Shown here: piece after piece, positions 1 to 12,700 of the stretch
How positions within the stretch are numbered: the first letter of the stretch is position 1
How the letters are laid out: every line of letters starts with the position of its first letter
NCBI RefSeq assembly: GCF_041381155.1
Contig: NC_091144.1
Location: 31,738,980-31,802,979, forward strand
Origin: Argopecten irradians
Taxonomy: Eukaryota > Mollusca > Bivalvia > Pectinida > Pectinidae
Length of the DNA stretch: 64,000 nt
Reading direction: 5' to 3'
Position numbers and translations under genes: made by a program
The notes under the pieces: model-generated
Database searches by the model: none
The model's input: the letters and a program-made list of their open reading frames with translations, nothing else
What the model was told of the DNA's origin: nothing

Positions 1-780
1 TAACGAGCGCCACTCCTTCCACTCCAGAGGAACAATGGCAACAGTTTATATGCTATTTGTTCTTCTATACCCAATGCAACCTATAAAGAAGAATAAAATT
101 CGTTTGTTCCTTCAATAGAAGAATGACAGCAGAATGACCTTAAAACTTCTTAAAGTACTTCCTGATGCTAGCCGCTCCGACCCCTGGACCCAAGTAACTG
201 TTACAATGTTGTATATAAATTGACGTCCTTTCACCGAATGATATTAAATTTCAAATAAGAACTAAACTTTTCTTTTCTAGAGTAGAATTAGAATTTTTAA
301 GAATCTGTTAAAGTCCTTTTGGACTCCCCCTTTCCAGCCTCTGGTGGCTCCGGATCACACTTTAATTACAAATTCGATTTCACATCATCCAAAGATACTG
401 TTGACCCTAAAGCAAAGGAGATGGAGGATTTTATAGAGAAAAACTTCTTATTCGTCGATCATGCATTTTAGTTGATGGACGACAGATGCTGCGACTTGGT
501 ATTTATAAACTAACCGGCACTGCGGTATCATCATGATTAATTGGAAACGTTTACATATGAAGTAATATAAATAACTTTTCATAAATATACAGATACAATT
601 GTGTATTATTGACTTTTTGAATGAGTCATATAGCATTAAGAAAGCAAGTCAGTATATTGTTGTCCATTGTGTAATTCGATAAGAGTTTGTTGATATCTCT
701 ATCACTTACAATTCAGCTGGCGTTTTATATCTTATGATCTTAGCATGAATGATACCACGATCGATACTTAGTACTGTAGG
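1..780. other. no gene recognised
   Basis: AT-rich sequence with stop codons in all frames beyond very short ORFs. I see no splice-bounded coding stretch, no repeat shared with the rest of the window and no RNA gene. Confidence 0.5.
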
Positions 781-792
781 GTTATTGTTTCT

Positions 793-1195
793 GTCGCTCA
801 ATCTGATTAAAATACAGATCCTTATTATCACTACGTTGGATAAGAGGATCTGAGAACATCCCATTAGGGGTCACGTCAAGATGACCCTTTAAAATGGCCA
901 ATCAAAGTGTCACTGCCAGAATCTTGACTGGGGACGAAATAGTTTGAAAAAGCTGTCGAAATTATTTTCGTGTATGTAACCATCTCGCCCGAAGTGCACA
1001 ACAAAGCTAATTGTATAAACATACCGGAGCGAAAAGACGTTTTCAAATTATGTTGTTAGGTGTTGAAACTGCATTTGCACTGATGTACACGTGGTGTAAA
1101 GGTCATTTCGACGTGACCCCTTATGGGATATTGTCAGATCCTCTATTGAACGGAGTGGTTATAAGGATCTGTGTTTTAATCAGATTGTCTGTCGC
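793..1195. mobile_element. MITE-like element with ~105-bp inverted repeats
   Basis: The left arm (about 793-895) and right arm (about 1103-1195) are imperfect reverse complements. They share in order CAATCTGATTAAAA, CAGATCCTTAT, AGAGGATCTGA, CATCCCAT and AGGGGTCACGTC. No transposase is encoded. A 66-codon ORF at 1011-1211 lies mostly in the right arm and is not considered a gene. Non-autonomous DNA transposon is the best reading; exact ends and target duplication are uncertain. Confidence 0.7.
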
Positions 1196-1402
1196 TATGC
1201 TGTGGATGTAACGTGTGGGATGTTTTAAAGCTTGGATTATCGAAAATGAAATGACATTATATTTGCATATGATTTATGCATGCATTTCAATATCAAACAC
1301 TTAATCTTATGGCGTGAATTCGCAAACACTTTTGTGTACACACATGTAAAAGGTTTGGATAGTTAACGGAATATCAAGTCAAATCCTTGAAATAACATTG
1401 TA

Positions 1403-1682
1403 TAATGCATTTACTTAATTTAGTGTAAATATTATAACATCGAATTAATTTTACTCTGGACATGTATGATATCATCTCTTTATCACTTCAAATTTTCTAT
1501 AAGATAAATAGATAAAGATAATAAATATATTTATCTTATAGAAAGTTATCACTTCATTTTTTTCAATATCTTTATCTATTGATCTTATAGAAAATTTGGG
1601 GTAACGAAAAAAATAATCTCGTACTTGTCCAGAGTAAAAATAATTCTATATTAGAATATTTATACTAAAATAAGTGCATTAT
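1403..1682. mobile_element. short palindromic MITE
   Basis: About 280 bp whose two halves are inverted copies: TTTTACTCTGGACA at about 1450 matches TGTCCAGAGTAAAA at about 1627. The flanking AATGCATTTACTTA is answered by TAAGTGCATTA at the other end. The centre repeats TTATCTTATAGAAA-like segments in both orientations. It has no coding capacity. Confidence 0.7.
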
Positions 1683-1704
1683 GAAATGTTAGGTCCACTA
1701 TTAT

Positions 1705-1840
1705 AAGTAGACACAACATGAATATGCCGCAGCCTCATAAACATAAAATATTGACCACATGGGAGGTCGTCCTTAAATGACCCTGGTTGATAATAGGACA
1801 TTGGATCCATTAAATCAAACCACATAATGAGACTTTAAGG
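1705..1840 (+). repeat. SINE-like dispersed repeat, copy 1
   Basis: Shares an ordered set of blocks (GTAGACACAAC, ATGCCGCAG, CACATGGGAGGTCGTCCTTA, ATGACCCTGG, TAATAGGACATTGG, AAATCAAACCA) with the copies at 18.2 kb (+) and 56.9 kb (-). The 18.2-kb copy ends in a CAAA-type tail, which suggests a retroposed SINE. This copy is diverged and lacks the tail repeats. Confidence 0.55.
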
Positions 1841-3771
1841 TGTGTCAAGTTTCCACTCATTCAATTACAAAGATTCAGTTTTTGTTTGTTTCAATATTCA
1901 TTAAAACCTAATTTCAGAATCGCGAAATGATCGTAACATCCTGACAGGTCTACCACCCATGTTAGGACTATCAATCCACGACAAGGGTCACAATCAAAAG
2001 TAGTTAATAGCAGAACATAGAAATGTAAAGAACGTCTTTATTTATATTTCGCATAGTTTTGTTATAAGCTAGAAAATGTACAAAATGGGTATCAAACGTG
2101 AAACAATATTTTAAAACACGGGTTTCACTATAGATTTGAAGAAAGGTACTAAGAGGAAAATATTATAATGGAATAAATGTGTACCTAATCTTATTATTAA
2201 GTTCAGGTAGGGTTGGTTTAATTCTCGATATTTACTTGAAAAGCTACAGAGTCACTTTTTCAGCTTATTAAGTGACACATGTAAGAATAAGTTGAATCTT
2301 AATCTTATATCTCAGAGTAAGCTTTTGTAAGAAGAGGCTGTTCAAAATCAAACAATCAACTGATTATTAAAACGTAACAGAGAATAATCCATTTTGATAC
2401 CTTTTGTAATTTTATTTCTTATCTTTAACGTTCAGACTTTTATCAGAATGATCTTTAAGTGTCAAATTCCATGTAATTTGAGGTGTCTTTTTTACATTCC
2501 TGAAAGAGAGGAAATATGTTTAATCTGCAAGTAGTAAGTAAGTGTTCTTATTAAACAATCGACTAAACATTTTAAATCAGACACGGTTTTGTATGACAAA
2601 CTATATGTTTGGTCGATAATTCACATTAATTAAAGTTTCTCAAGTGTTGTATAGTTTTCCTATAGGCGTTCAACTAAAGCCTTGAATTAATGATGATGTT
2701 TCAAATCCCACATTTCTATTGAATTGTTCTTGTTGAATATTACTTCTACTATTCTTATAAATACCTGTTTATGTACATACGTTGTATTACTTGATTCGTG
2801 TTATATTGCAAAATTTGAATATTTTATATGTATAACATTTACATACCTGATGATATCATATTTTATTGCCTTTATCATGCTTTAATTGGAAACATGCATC
2901 ATTTAGATGATAAAACAAAACTGAGTCACATTTATCTCCCTTGCTCCTTATTATGTACTAGGCATCTTACAGCGTGATTGCAAGGTCAAGTTCACAATTG
3001 TTTATCGGAGCAGGACGCCGTTTGAGCCTTCTCTTTTGTGTCCAAAGTAACGGCACAGGTAAGAATCACACACTATCATTATGTATTCCAAAGCATTAAT
3101 AAAGCCTGTGTATATTAAAATACATGATGCTATCGTCAACCACGTGTGCTGCCTAGAATTAATGGCGTTAGTGTAATCGTTGAGAAAGTTGTGGCCTAAA
3201 GTGTACTGGCTACTGCCGACAAATACACCTATATCACGGGCTATCTTAATATAACAGGTAAACATTCATACCATTGCCTAGCTACGTGTATGTTGTATCA
3301 TGAACGCATAGAAACAATATCCCTAATAATTACATATATGTATCTTCTTTTAGTCTTTTAGATTGAGCTGCATATACATTGCATTAATATTGATATCAGC
3401 TTACAACAACTTATAACTGCTTACATGTTAACATGTTATGCAAGCATTGATAGCTTGATTCGTAAGCTTAATGCCATTGCTTATCATTTAATTTCTATTA
3501 TGAAAGTGGACTGTAATCATAAGAACCGTTCAATACAAAGAATATATGTTATAGATATTGTACGTTTTTGTAATTACTGACTGGTAATTTATCTTAGAAA
3601 TCAATTAAAATTATTTCTTTATTATTATACTGTTATAATTAATAAGTTCAGAGAGAACATGGAGGTATTGTCCAGCTTTCAGTTAATTGCCTCGAAGCAT
3701 AAAAGATATAGCATATGGAATTGGACGGATATCACCAGATGAAGTATTAGATTAAACAATAAATTGTTTGC
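1841..3771. other. intergenic, no gene recognised
   Basis: No homology-bearing or splice-bounded coding stretch seen. The 87-codon minus-strand ORF at 3002-3265 has no recognisable family features. A poly(A)-like and TA-rich composition dominates. Confidence 0.4.
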
Positions 3772-4134
3772 TTTAAAGATGCTCCACCTCCGACGGAGCA
3801 TAAATGATATTCATCATTTGAACAATAATTTGTGTTTAATCGTGCATATATATGCCTTATTAACACAAAAATAACATAAAATAATTTATTTTGCCTTTGG
3901 TGCATGCGCAATCATTACTTTATTCCATATAGAATATAGTGCCACGGAATTTTTACGGGATGCAATTGATTATTTTTTTAATTTAATTTTGAAGTAAAAT
4001 TAGAAGCTCAAACTTTTCAATAGTGGTAATGGTGTAAAGTAAGTAACTTTTATAACTGAAGAAAAAACTAAATCGTCTGTTCCTGTTTTTAATAGTGAAA
4101 AAATACCATTTGTCAGTTGTGGAGCATCTTTAAA
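3772..4134. mobile_element. 'GATGCTCC' MITE, copy 1
   Basis: About 363 bp bounded by inverted termini TTTAAAGATGCTCCACC on the left and GGAGCATCTTTAAA on the right. Two further copies occur at 23,492-25,118 and 62,005-62,357, sharing internal blocks such as TGCATGCGCAATCA and the GTAAAGTAAGTAACTTTT stretch. Non-coding. The right end lies 35 bp before the first transporter start codon at 4170, so the element probably forms promoter or 5' UTR sequence of that isoform. Confidence 0.85.
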
Positions 4135-4169
4135 GGTATATATCCAGTTGAATATGCGATAGCGAGAAG

Positions 4170-6687
4170 ATGTCGAAGTTTAAGGATGACAGCGTTATAA
4201 AAGTGCGTGACCAGGAGGAGAAAGTCCCTCTTCGCAGGCGGATGTCGTCTGGGGATCTCCCGCTAATGGCGTTACCTGGATGGGCTAAGAATGAGGAGCC
4301 TTCGAAAATTTTAATCGTAAGGAGAAATGTAATATGTTAAATCACAATGATGCGAGGAATGTTCATCAAAATCACATAGAATGCAATCCCAACCACCTCA
4401 TTAAATTAGGGAAAATAAAAATATTGGGAAATATCCCACAAATGATATTATCCTGTTGGCGCCATTATTCATTGTCTTTTAAAGTCATGAGGTATTGTTA
4501 ACAATTGTCATAAATGCCAAAAAATACAAAAAAAAAAAAATTTCAAGTGTTTTTACATGGGCTGGGTCAAAAGAAAAATTAAACATATTAATAAGAAAAA
4601 CTGAAATCGATAATTCAATGGTGTGTAAAATATTTCTTTTCCAGACTACCCCGGATGATGTACTGACCCAAGAAGAGGGGTTCTACATCGGGAGGGTTAG
4701 TTGTTCCGCGCATTCGTCTGTCTGCAAGGACGACGGGACAGAAAGCCGACATCTCATCAGATTAACGGAAGTGGCGCCCTCTAACAGCAGCATTATTGGA
4801 GGTGAATGTTTTAAGGTCATATTATAGGTACTGCAAACCGAGTTATGTCACGGTGACTAAATTTTGCGTGTTCATGTTTAACGACATTTTCACGTTGATT
4901 TAATTTCGTGACATAGAAATACATGTGTATATCACTTTCCTCTCCTGTGCTTACAACATTTTCATGGCGACTAATTTTCGCAAAATTTGCGAAATTTAAT
5001 TGCACGTTAAAAATAAGTTAGTTTACAGTTATACGGCGTGGAAAACTGGAGAAGAGATTTACATAAAACACGTAAATGTCACTGTACCGCCAAAGTCCGC
5101 CTTGTGTTATGTTTTTACATTTATGTGACACAGAAGCAACATAAATAATCGCGATAATAAAGATTACGCAATTTATCGCGATTTTTTACCGTTGTTAAGA
5201 AAAACACGCGTTTACATTAATAGTAGTTTTGGTTATATCATTATTAATAATCGAGTATGAGGCTTGATAATAAAGACAGGTATAGGAACTAAATCTTGTG
5301 GAACCCATAGAAATGTTTATGAGGTAGTCGATGAGTCAGTCTTGTTTCTTCTTTATCTGTGTGTTGGTTTAATAGCAAGGGCATACAATCCTATCATGAT
5401 TGTCGTCATAGAAACAAATATCATTTAATCCTCCTTAACACTAGGTCCTGTATTCCCTTGCATTCATAAAGTGGTCTTCATTTGAATATTTTGGAAATCG
5501 TTCGTTTATGATGGTGTATTTTGATCGAGTCCGTAGCTTTCTTCTATTTCTTTATTGATTCCCATTCCTATATGTCTGTGTCAATATATGCGGGATTCTT
5601 AAAACCACATAACCCTTTTAGGGATTTTTTGACGATTCCCCATATTTCATAAATGGGTACATATGGACAATATGTCGTTACGAGCAGCTTCTAGTTAAAA
5701 AACTCCAACTAGAAGCTGCTCGTGTAATTACTGGATTACCATCTTACACTAGCAGAGAATCTTTATACTCTGAAACTGGACTTGAACCGCTCTCAAATAG
5801 AAGATCCAGAAGAAAATTACAATTACTTTACAAGATAAAAAATAACTTACCACCTGATAACCTAACAGCTCTTCTTCCGCCTCTAGTCTCAGAATATTCT
5901 CGATATAACCTTCGTAATGCTAATAATTACTCTTTACCAAACTATCGTCTACAGCTAACAAACTCCTCCTTTTTCCCTTCTACAATTCAACTATGGAATC
6001 AATTGGACCTTGAAATTAGACAAAGTGTATCAAAATTTTCAAAATTACCTTCTCAGTTTTAGAGATACACAAATACCCCCTTATTATCTTATAGGTGATT
6101 GAAAATACAATATATTGCATGCCAGAATAAGAAATAAATCCAGCACTCTAAATAACGATTTATATCATGCTAATTTGATAAATTATAAACACCGTCAATG
6201 TGGTTATAGTATCGAGAATGCACATCATTTCTTTTTCGTATGTATAAATTATGCAGAACAACGTGTATAATTATTTCTTGAGCTTAATAACTTTATCCCG
6301 CTAAACCTAAATCTACTTCTATTTGGAAATTCTATGTTGTCAAATCAAGAAAACAGAACTTTTTGCCAATCCACTCAGCAGCTTAAACATTTAAATCAGG
6401 TCCTTCCCAGCTCGGGTGACAAATGAATCGTGACATGTTATTCAAGAAGGATCAGCGAGTGACAAGGAGAGAGACACCATGGGCACGGCATGTGATAGAC
6501 ATTAGATCAGTTTGTATGGCATGACATGAGGATTAGTATTACAGATGTGATTGTCACCTGAGCTGGAAAAGACCCATTACTCTAGTATTATAATCATTAT
6601 CATTATATTATATGTTTGTATATTTTATATCAAAATACTGATAATCTCTCTCCCCTTCTCTCTCTCTCTCTCCCTCCCTCCCTCTCT

Positions 6688-6725
<38 letters not shown>

Positions 6726-9700
6726 ATAAAGTTTATCTGCATATAACTTTGGTCATCCATTTGCTTGTATACGTTACAAAATAACTGGAATGGGCTTAAT
6801 ACAAGTTTTTTTAACTTGTGCCCAATCCTTTTTGTACTATAACATTGCAAATAAAATGTGTTTAAATCAAAATCAATATGTCGTTGGAAAAAGACTTTAA
6901 ATATTATATGGTACTTTCTGGTACATATATATGAAGTAGAACAATATGTTTATGATAAAGTTATTATTCTTAAATATACCTATGAAACAGTCGGTATTTG
7001 CACAAGCTGTTACAGTGTACATAGATATTTATATATAGATACTGATCTGACATTCTGTTACTTGTATTCATACACATGTTGTCGGGATTAAGGACTAGAG
7101 ATAACACACACTCTTTTATTGCTTAGAAAGTAAGTTATTTAAGCAATGAACTGTATTCAGTAAGCAATTATGGGAGTGGAAACTGGAGAGCGGCAAATGC
7201 AATGAAGCGTGCATTGAACTGTCTTCCCAGTGAATTCCGTTCAATGCTATACTTATATTTGATAACAGTTTTATATTAATATTCAAGATATTTCGCATCG
7301 ATAATGAATAAACAATTCATTATCTTAAGGATAGAACAGCCATTTGAACAGCCAATTTTCGTGATCACTCAGCACAATCGTGACGTTACAAAGGGTAATG
7401 GCATCAACATAATCTATGGCAGTTAACGCCCTGGTGAATGCCAACTGTGTTTGATTAGATTACGCAGTGGAATTTCAGTGAAAATGTAAAAATATATAAC
7501 AATGAGAAAATCAGGAAACCAAAGATAACAAATAAAAATACAATAATACTTGATTTGATCCATATTATCAATTAGCAATTAAAATAACGATTCACAACAT
7601 TTCTTACCAAATGCTGAATTCAGAATAATTACAAATCTAACTTACATCAGTACAGGGAGTCCATAACTCATGTTACATTTTCAAAATGGTATAACTTTTG
7701 ACACAGCTGAGCAATAAAAAGATATTTTGTAAAACGAAGAAATACGAGATGTGTTGACTAGAAAAGGATATTAGGATCCTGCTAGAAAACATAATGATGT
7801 CTTTACTTAAAGATATTGTCAAGTCGAAAGGACGTCATTTACAGTAGGTATTGTGAAAACAAACCGTTAAAGAAAATATAGAACGCATGCAGGTGTCTAG
7901 TGGAAACGTTCAATGTATTATCGACGGTACACCATGGAAACCCTTTGTATTTTTTAAGTATCGTAGATCAGAGATCGATTTGAATGGTTTATTATTAAGT
8001 CTGAAGTCTGGTGTGTTTATAGTTCAATGTGGTTTTTAGGTCATCTGACCCAAAGGGTCAGGATGACCTATAGTCATCATGTTTCGTCCGTCGTCGTGCG
8101 CCGTCCGCCGTGCGCCGTCCGCCGTCCGCCGTGCGTTAACTTTTCACATTCTGAACTTCTTCTCAAGTTTGACCAGTGGGATTGAGCTGAAACTTACCTG
8201 AAATGATCCTGAGATGGTCCCGACAAAGAGATGTTATTTTTCGGGTTGATCCGAAATCCAAGATGGCCGCCACAGCTGCCATCTTGAAAACACATTTTGA
8301 ACTTCTTCTCAAGTTCTACCGGTGCGATTTGGCTGAAACTTACCTGAAATGATCCTGAGATGGTCCTGACAAAGTGTTGTTATTTTTCGGGTTGATCCGA
8401 AATCCAAGATGGGCACCACAGCCGCCATCTTGAAAACACATTTTGAACTTCTTCTCAAGTTCTACCGGTGCGATTTGGCTGAAACTTGCATGAAATGATC
8501 CTGACATGGTCCCGACAAAGTGTTGTTATTTTTCGGGTCGATCTGAAATCCAAGATGGCAGCCACAGCCGCCATCTTGAAAACACATTTTGAACTTCTTC
8601 TCAAGTTCTACCGAAGGGATTTGGCTGAAACTTGCATGAAATGATCCTGACATGGTCCCGACAAAGTGTTGTTATTTTTCGGGTCAATCCGAAATCCAAG
8701 ATGGCGGTCACAGCCGCCATCTTGAAAACACATTTTGAACTTCTCCTCAAGTTCTACCGGTGCGATTTGGCTGAAACTTGCATGAAATGATCCTGACATG
8801 GTCCCGACAAAGTATTGTTACATCTCTGGTTGATCCCAAATCGAAGATGACTACCATGACACTATATATCTAATTAATTTCCTATATTTAAAGGCCCTTG
8901 GGCCTCTTGTTTGAAATAAAATTTGTTAAAAGAAATTGAAAATGATCCTGACATGATCCTGACAAAGTGACACCATATATATTTAATTTTACTATTGTCA
9001 AGGTAGTCAGATGACCGTTAAGGCCCTTTGGGCCTCTTGTTCTATAAACCAACTGACTTTCGCGTAATATTAATTTTCGCGTATTTCGCAACAACGGAAA
9101 TAAATCACTATATGTACAGTAACATCGTTTGACTCTAAATCGCTGAATAAAGCGTGGATACGCGAAATAACGTCACCACGAAAAGAAGTTAACTTACAGT
9201 ATCAAAGGTTAGTAGTTTACCTATCTAAAAGTGTTACTTGAACACAGAAATATACAATATTTAGGCACTAATATGTATGGCATGTCACGGAGGAAAACTA
9301 TAAAAAAAATCTGGTTCATCTCGAGACGTGATAGAGAATAATAATGATTTACACTCATTAAAACTTCAAAACTAAGGTATATGTTACCATTGTACCAGTG
9401 TCCATAGTCATTCAGTTGTGTTCTTTTGATGTAAGTATGAGTCAAATCGATTTGTCTCATCAAGGACATTTTCACAGGAATCTGGGACATGATAATCCGG
9501 CATTTGAAACGACTTCTCTACATGGTAACACCAACGTTCACGCACAGGGTAAATGATTGGTTTCATTTCAAAACCAAACACTTGTCAGTGTGACGTAAAT
9601 TAATGGGGCAAACATTTCTCCCATACTTGACAGGGTTATCCCGCGGTTACTAGGGAAAAGATGACTCACACGCGCTATAAAGTGACGTCATCTTGACATG

Positions 9701-12700
9701 CGGCGATAATTTTTACGCACATCGACGTTCATATCAACTGAATTTTTACCATTTCTTGTTAAAGTATGTGAGAAAAAGAATCAAACATGGGCCTGTCAGG
9801 TGGATAGGGATATCTCAACCCTCTTGAAAGATTTTGACCATCACCCCTCGGCACAGCCTCGGGTTGACCAGCCAAAATCTTTCACTCGGGTTGAAATATT
9901 CCTGTCCACCTGACAGGCCCATGTAAGATTCTATTAGTCTTAAACCTTGTATTGTCAGAAAACTAAATCACAGCAATAACAAACCCTTTGGGACCAACGA
10001 TATTACTTCGTTATAAACATAGTTCGTTATACACTCGTTAGAGACTTCTTATATGAACCTTGACGGAGAATGAAAATAACTACGTTATAACCATGATTTT
10101 ATTATAAACGTGTTCGTTATAAGTCTGTTTTACTATAGATGTACTTTCAAAATACATGTATTTGTTGTTATAGGAGAGAATTTTTCTGTTATATCCTATT
10201 TTATGGATCAAAGAAGTAAAATCAAAAGCTGTATCCATATAACAATGGATCCTTACTAACGTAGTATACGAATTACTTATATAAAGGAAAAATGTGACAA
10301 AGAAGTCAAGACACAAAAAGGACAAACAGATTTACATCTTAGGGACGGTCACACATGTCCATGTTTTGTAGACATTTGTGACCGTCCCTAAGATTTAATT
10401 TTGTTTGCCCTTTTTGTTTCTTGATACAGGGATAGGTCGCTTTAATATTTTAATTAAAATGTGAGTAAACCTTGCAATAACTGGACAAACATTTTTTTCT
10501 TCCGTAATCTATTCCGTATTTGCATGTTACAGAGTTAGCTCCCTTGCGGGTAGGTATCGATTGTTACGTCATTATTTTGTGAACGCAATTCACGTCGTTT
10601 TTTCCGAAACGTATGACGTTAAACACCCAACAAGGGCAGATAACTCTGTAATATGCAAATACAGAATTGAAAATCACAAGGTTTGATGAATTAAGCTGTG
10701 GAAATTACTCAAAGGCACACACAAACTTGTGTGATGTTTTATAAGCATTTGTAACCATCCAGAATTTATACCCTGTAATACTTATTGTTTGATGCTTTAA
10801 TGTTTAAATGAAAACATATAGATAAAAGTCATTTTGTTATTACTCATACCAGTGTTAACATGTTTCATAAAGAGTAGACCATAACTTCGTTTCTTGGTTA
10901 TACCGTGTGTACTCTTAACTTTTAACTGGTAGTCGTAAACATTATGATTTTTGGTAGTACTGCTAAAATTCATTTTAAGCTCCAATTTGACTTTGAAGCC
11001 ATCAAATTTGATGAATTAAAAACTAAACTATTCTTAAGCACAGAAATTAAAAACATCTATATTAGATGTACATAATATGTATTGCATTGGAAAACTATAA
11101 GACGACCACTTATAGTATTTAAAGACCCACTGCCTTTCCCAAACGGGTTTTAAGTTTTAAAATAAAAATAAAACGTCTCTTGTTTCCCGCCGCTGTCGTC
11201 CTAAATACTAAGCGATAGTCGACTATCACTGTGCCAGGCGGCAAAAAAGCGAAATGAATCTTCATTGTTAACATTGATCACGGGGGGTGGGGGTCTTGCA
11301 TTTATTTGGTGTTGTAACCTCCTCTTAGGCCATCAATGATATTTCCTTTGTTTCGGAGAAAAAGTGGGCATTTAAAAGAAGTGTTTCAATAAAATGTTTA
11401 GAATAATGATAATAAACAATGTAGGTATATTATTCTTCCAAACTTTTGAGTTTCAGACGTATCATATGCAATGTCAGGATGAACAGGCAAAAAAAAAAGA
11501 AAAAAAGAAGAAAAATGATGAAATGTATTACAAGTCACGGCGAAACAATAATAACGAACACATTTTTACGATGAAATCTTATTTAGTTTATCTCTCGACG
11601 TGCGGAATAACATAGTGATGAGTTGAGGTCTGTAAAACTTAAAAAATCAAGTACATATTGTCATTGTGCCTCATTCAGTATTGTAGTATAACTCTGTGAT
11701 TATGAGTCGTATTAATTTCGGAAGTTATGACAGGAATAAGGGACAGGAAAATCCAGCATTTGAATCCACACCTTTACTTGGTAGCGGTAACGTTAACGCA
11801 TACGGTAAATGGTTTCAAAATCAGAGTTTTTAGAAATTATTTGTTGAGCGTCAATATGACATAATCTAGAAGGACATGTATATATACTGATATACTTGTA
11901 TTGTCATGTGTTGTTTTAGGAGAGATTATTTGAGCACAGTAAATAGGAAATATTCATGTGTGAAATCATTATTATGTATATATGCAAGGGATATACAGGG
12001 TATGTTTGATATTAATTAACATTAGTCTATTCTGTGGTTTTTTATGCGTAATTGAATCAAACAAAAACTTGACTGAAATATTACAATATGATAATGTTTA
12101 TTTCAGTCAAAAAAGGGGCCACATATAAGATTAGTTCTGTATTAAATATGTAACCCTCGTGAAATAAATTTATTATTAATATTATATTATTGTTATGTAC
12201 GTATTGTCGTGCTTTAAAGATTTCCAATTACATGCATTTCGTGTTTAGAAATATTCGTTGCTGGTCTTTGTAACAGTTACTCCAACAATGTATGAAACTA
12301 ATTTTGCATTTTTTATATCCATGGTTATTCTACTAACAGCACTAATTAAAACGAATATTTAGTGTTATATAGTGTATGTTTCACTCTAGCCCCAGATACT
12401 ATGGTCCTGAGAACTGATTTGGACATTATGACTGACATACAAATATATGTTTGGTGTATCTTTATCTGTCACAATGTCTGGTGTCTGGGCCAGAGTATCT
12501 CAGACTAGTTTTACTCCTAAACGAGAACAACAACTTAAAACATCAATATAAAGTAAATCGTGAGGTACACAATTAACTCATTTTGAATAGATATAAGAAT
12601 ATTATTTGGTAAAATCTACTGTTTTATTGACCTTCAGCTACACCATACAGATTGAACTTGTTTCCTAAGCAACGTGATTTGCTGTCTATGATGATCTTAT

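Noticed and set aside
1011..1211. 66-codon ORF on the + strand
   Set aside because: Lies mainly in one arm of an inverted-repeat MITE; no family features.
6551..6850. ORFs on both strands with Ser/Leu or Arg/Glu runs
   Set aside because: Translation of the TC microsatellite.
8462..8799. Two overlapping 63-codon minus-strand ORFs with near-identical sequence
   Set aside because: Products of the 146-bp tandem array; not a gene pair.
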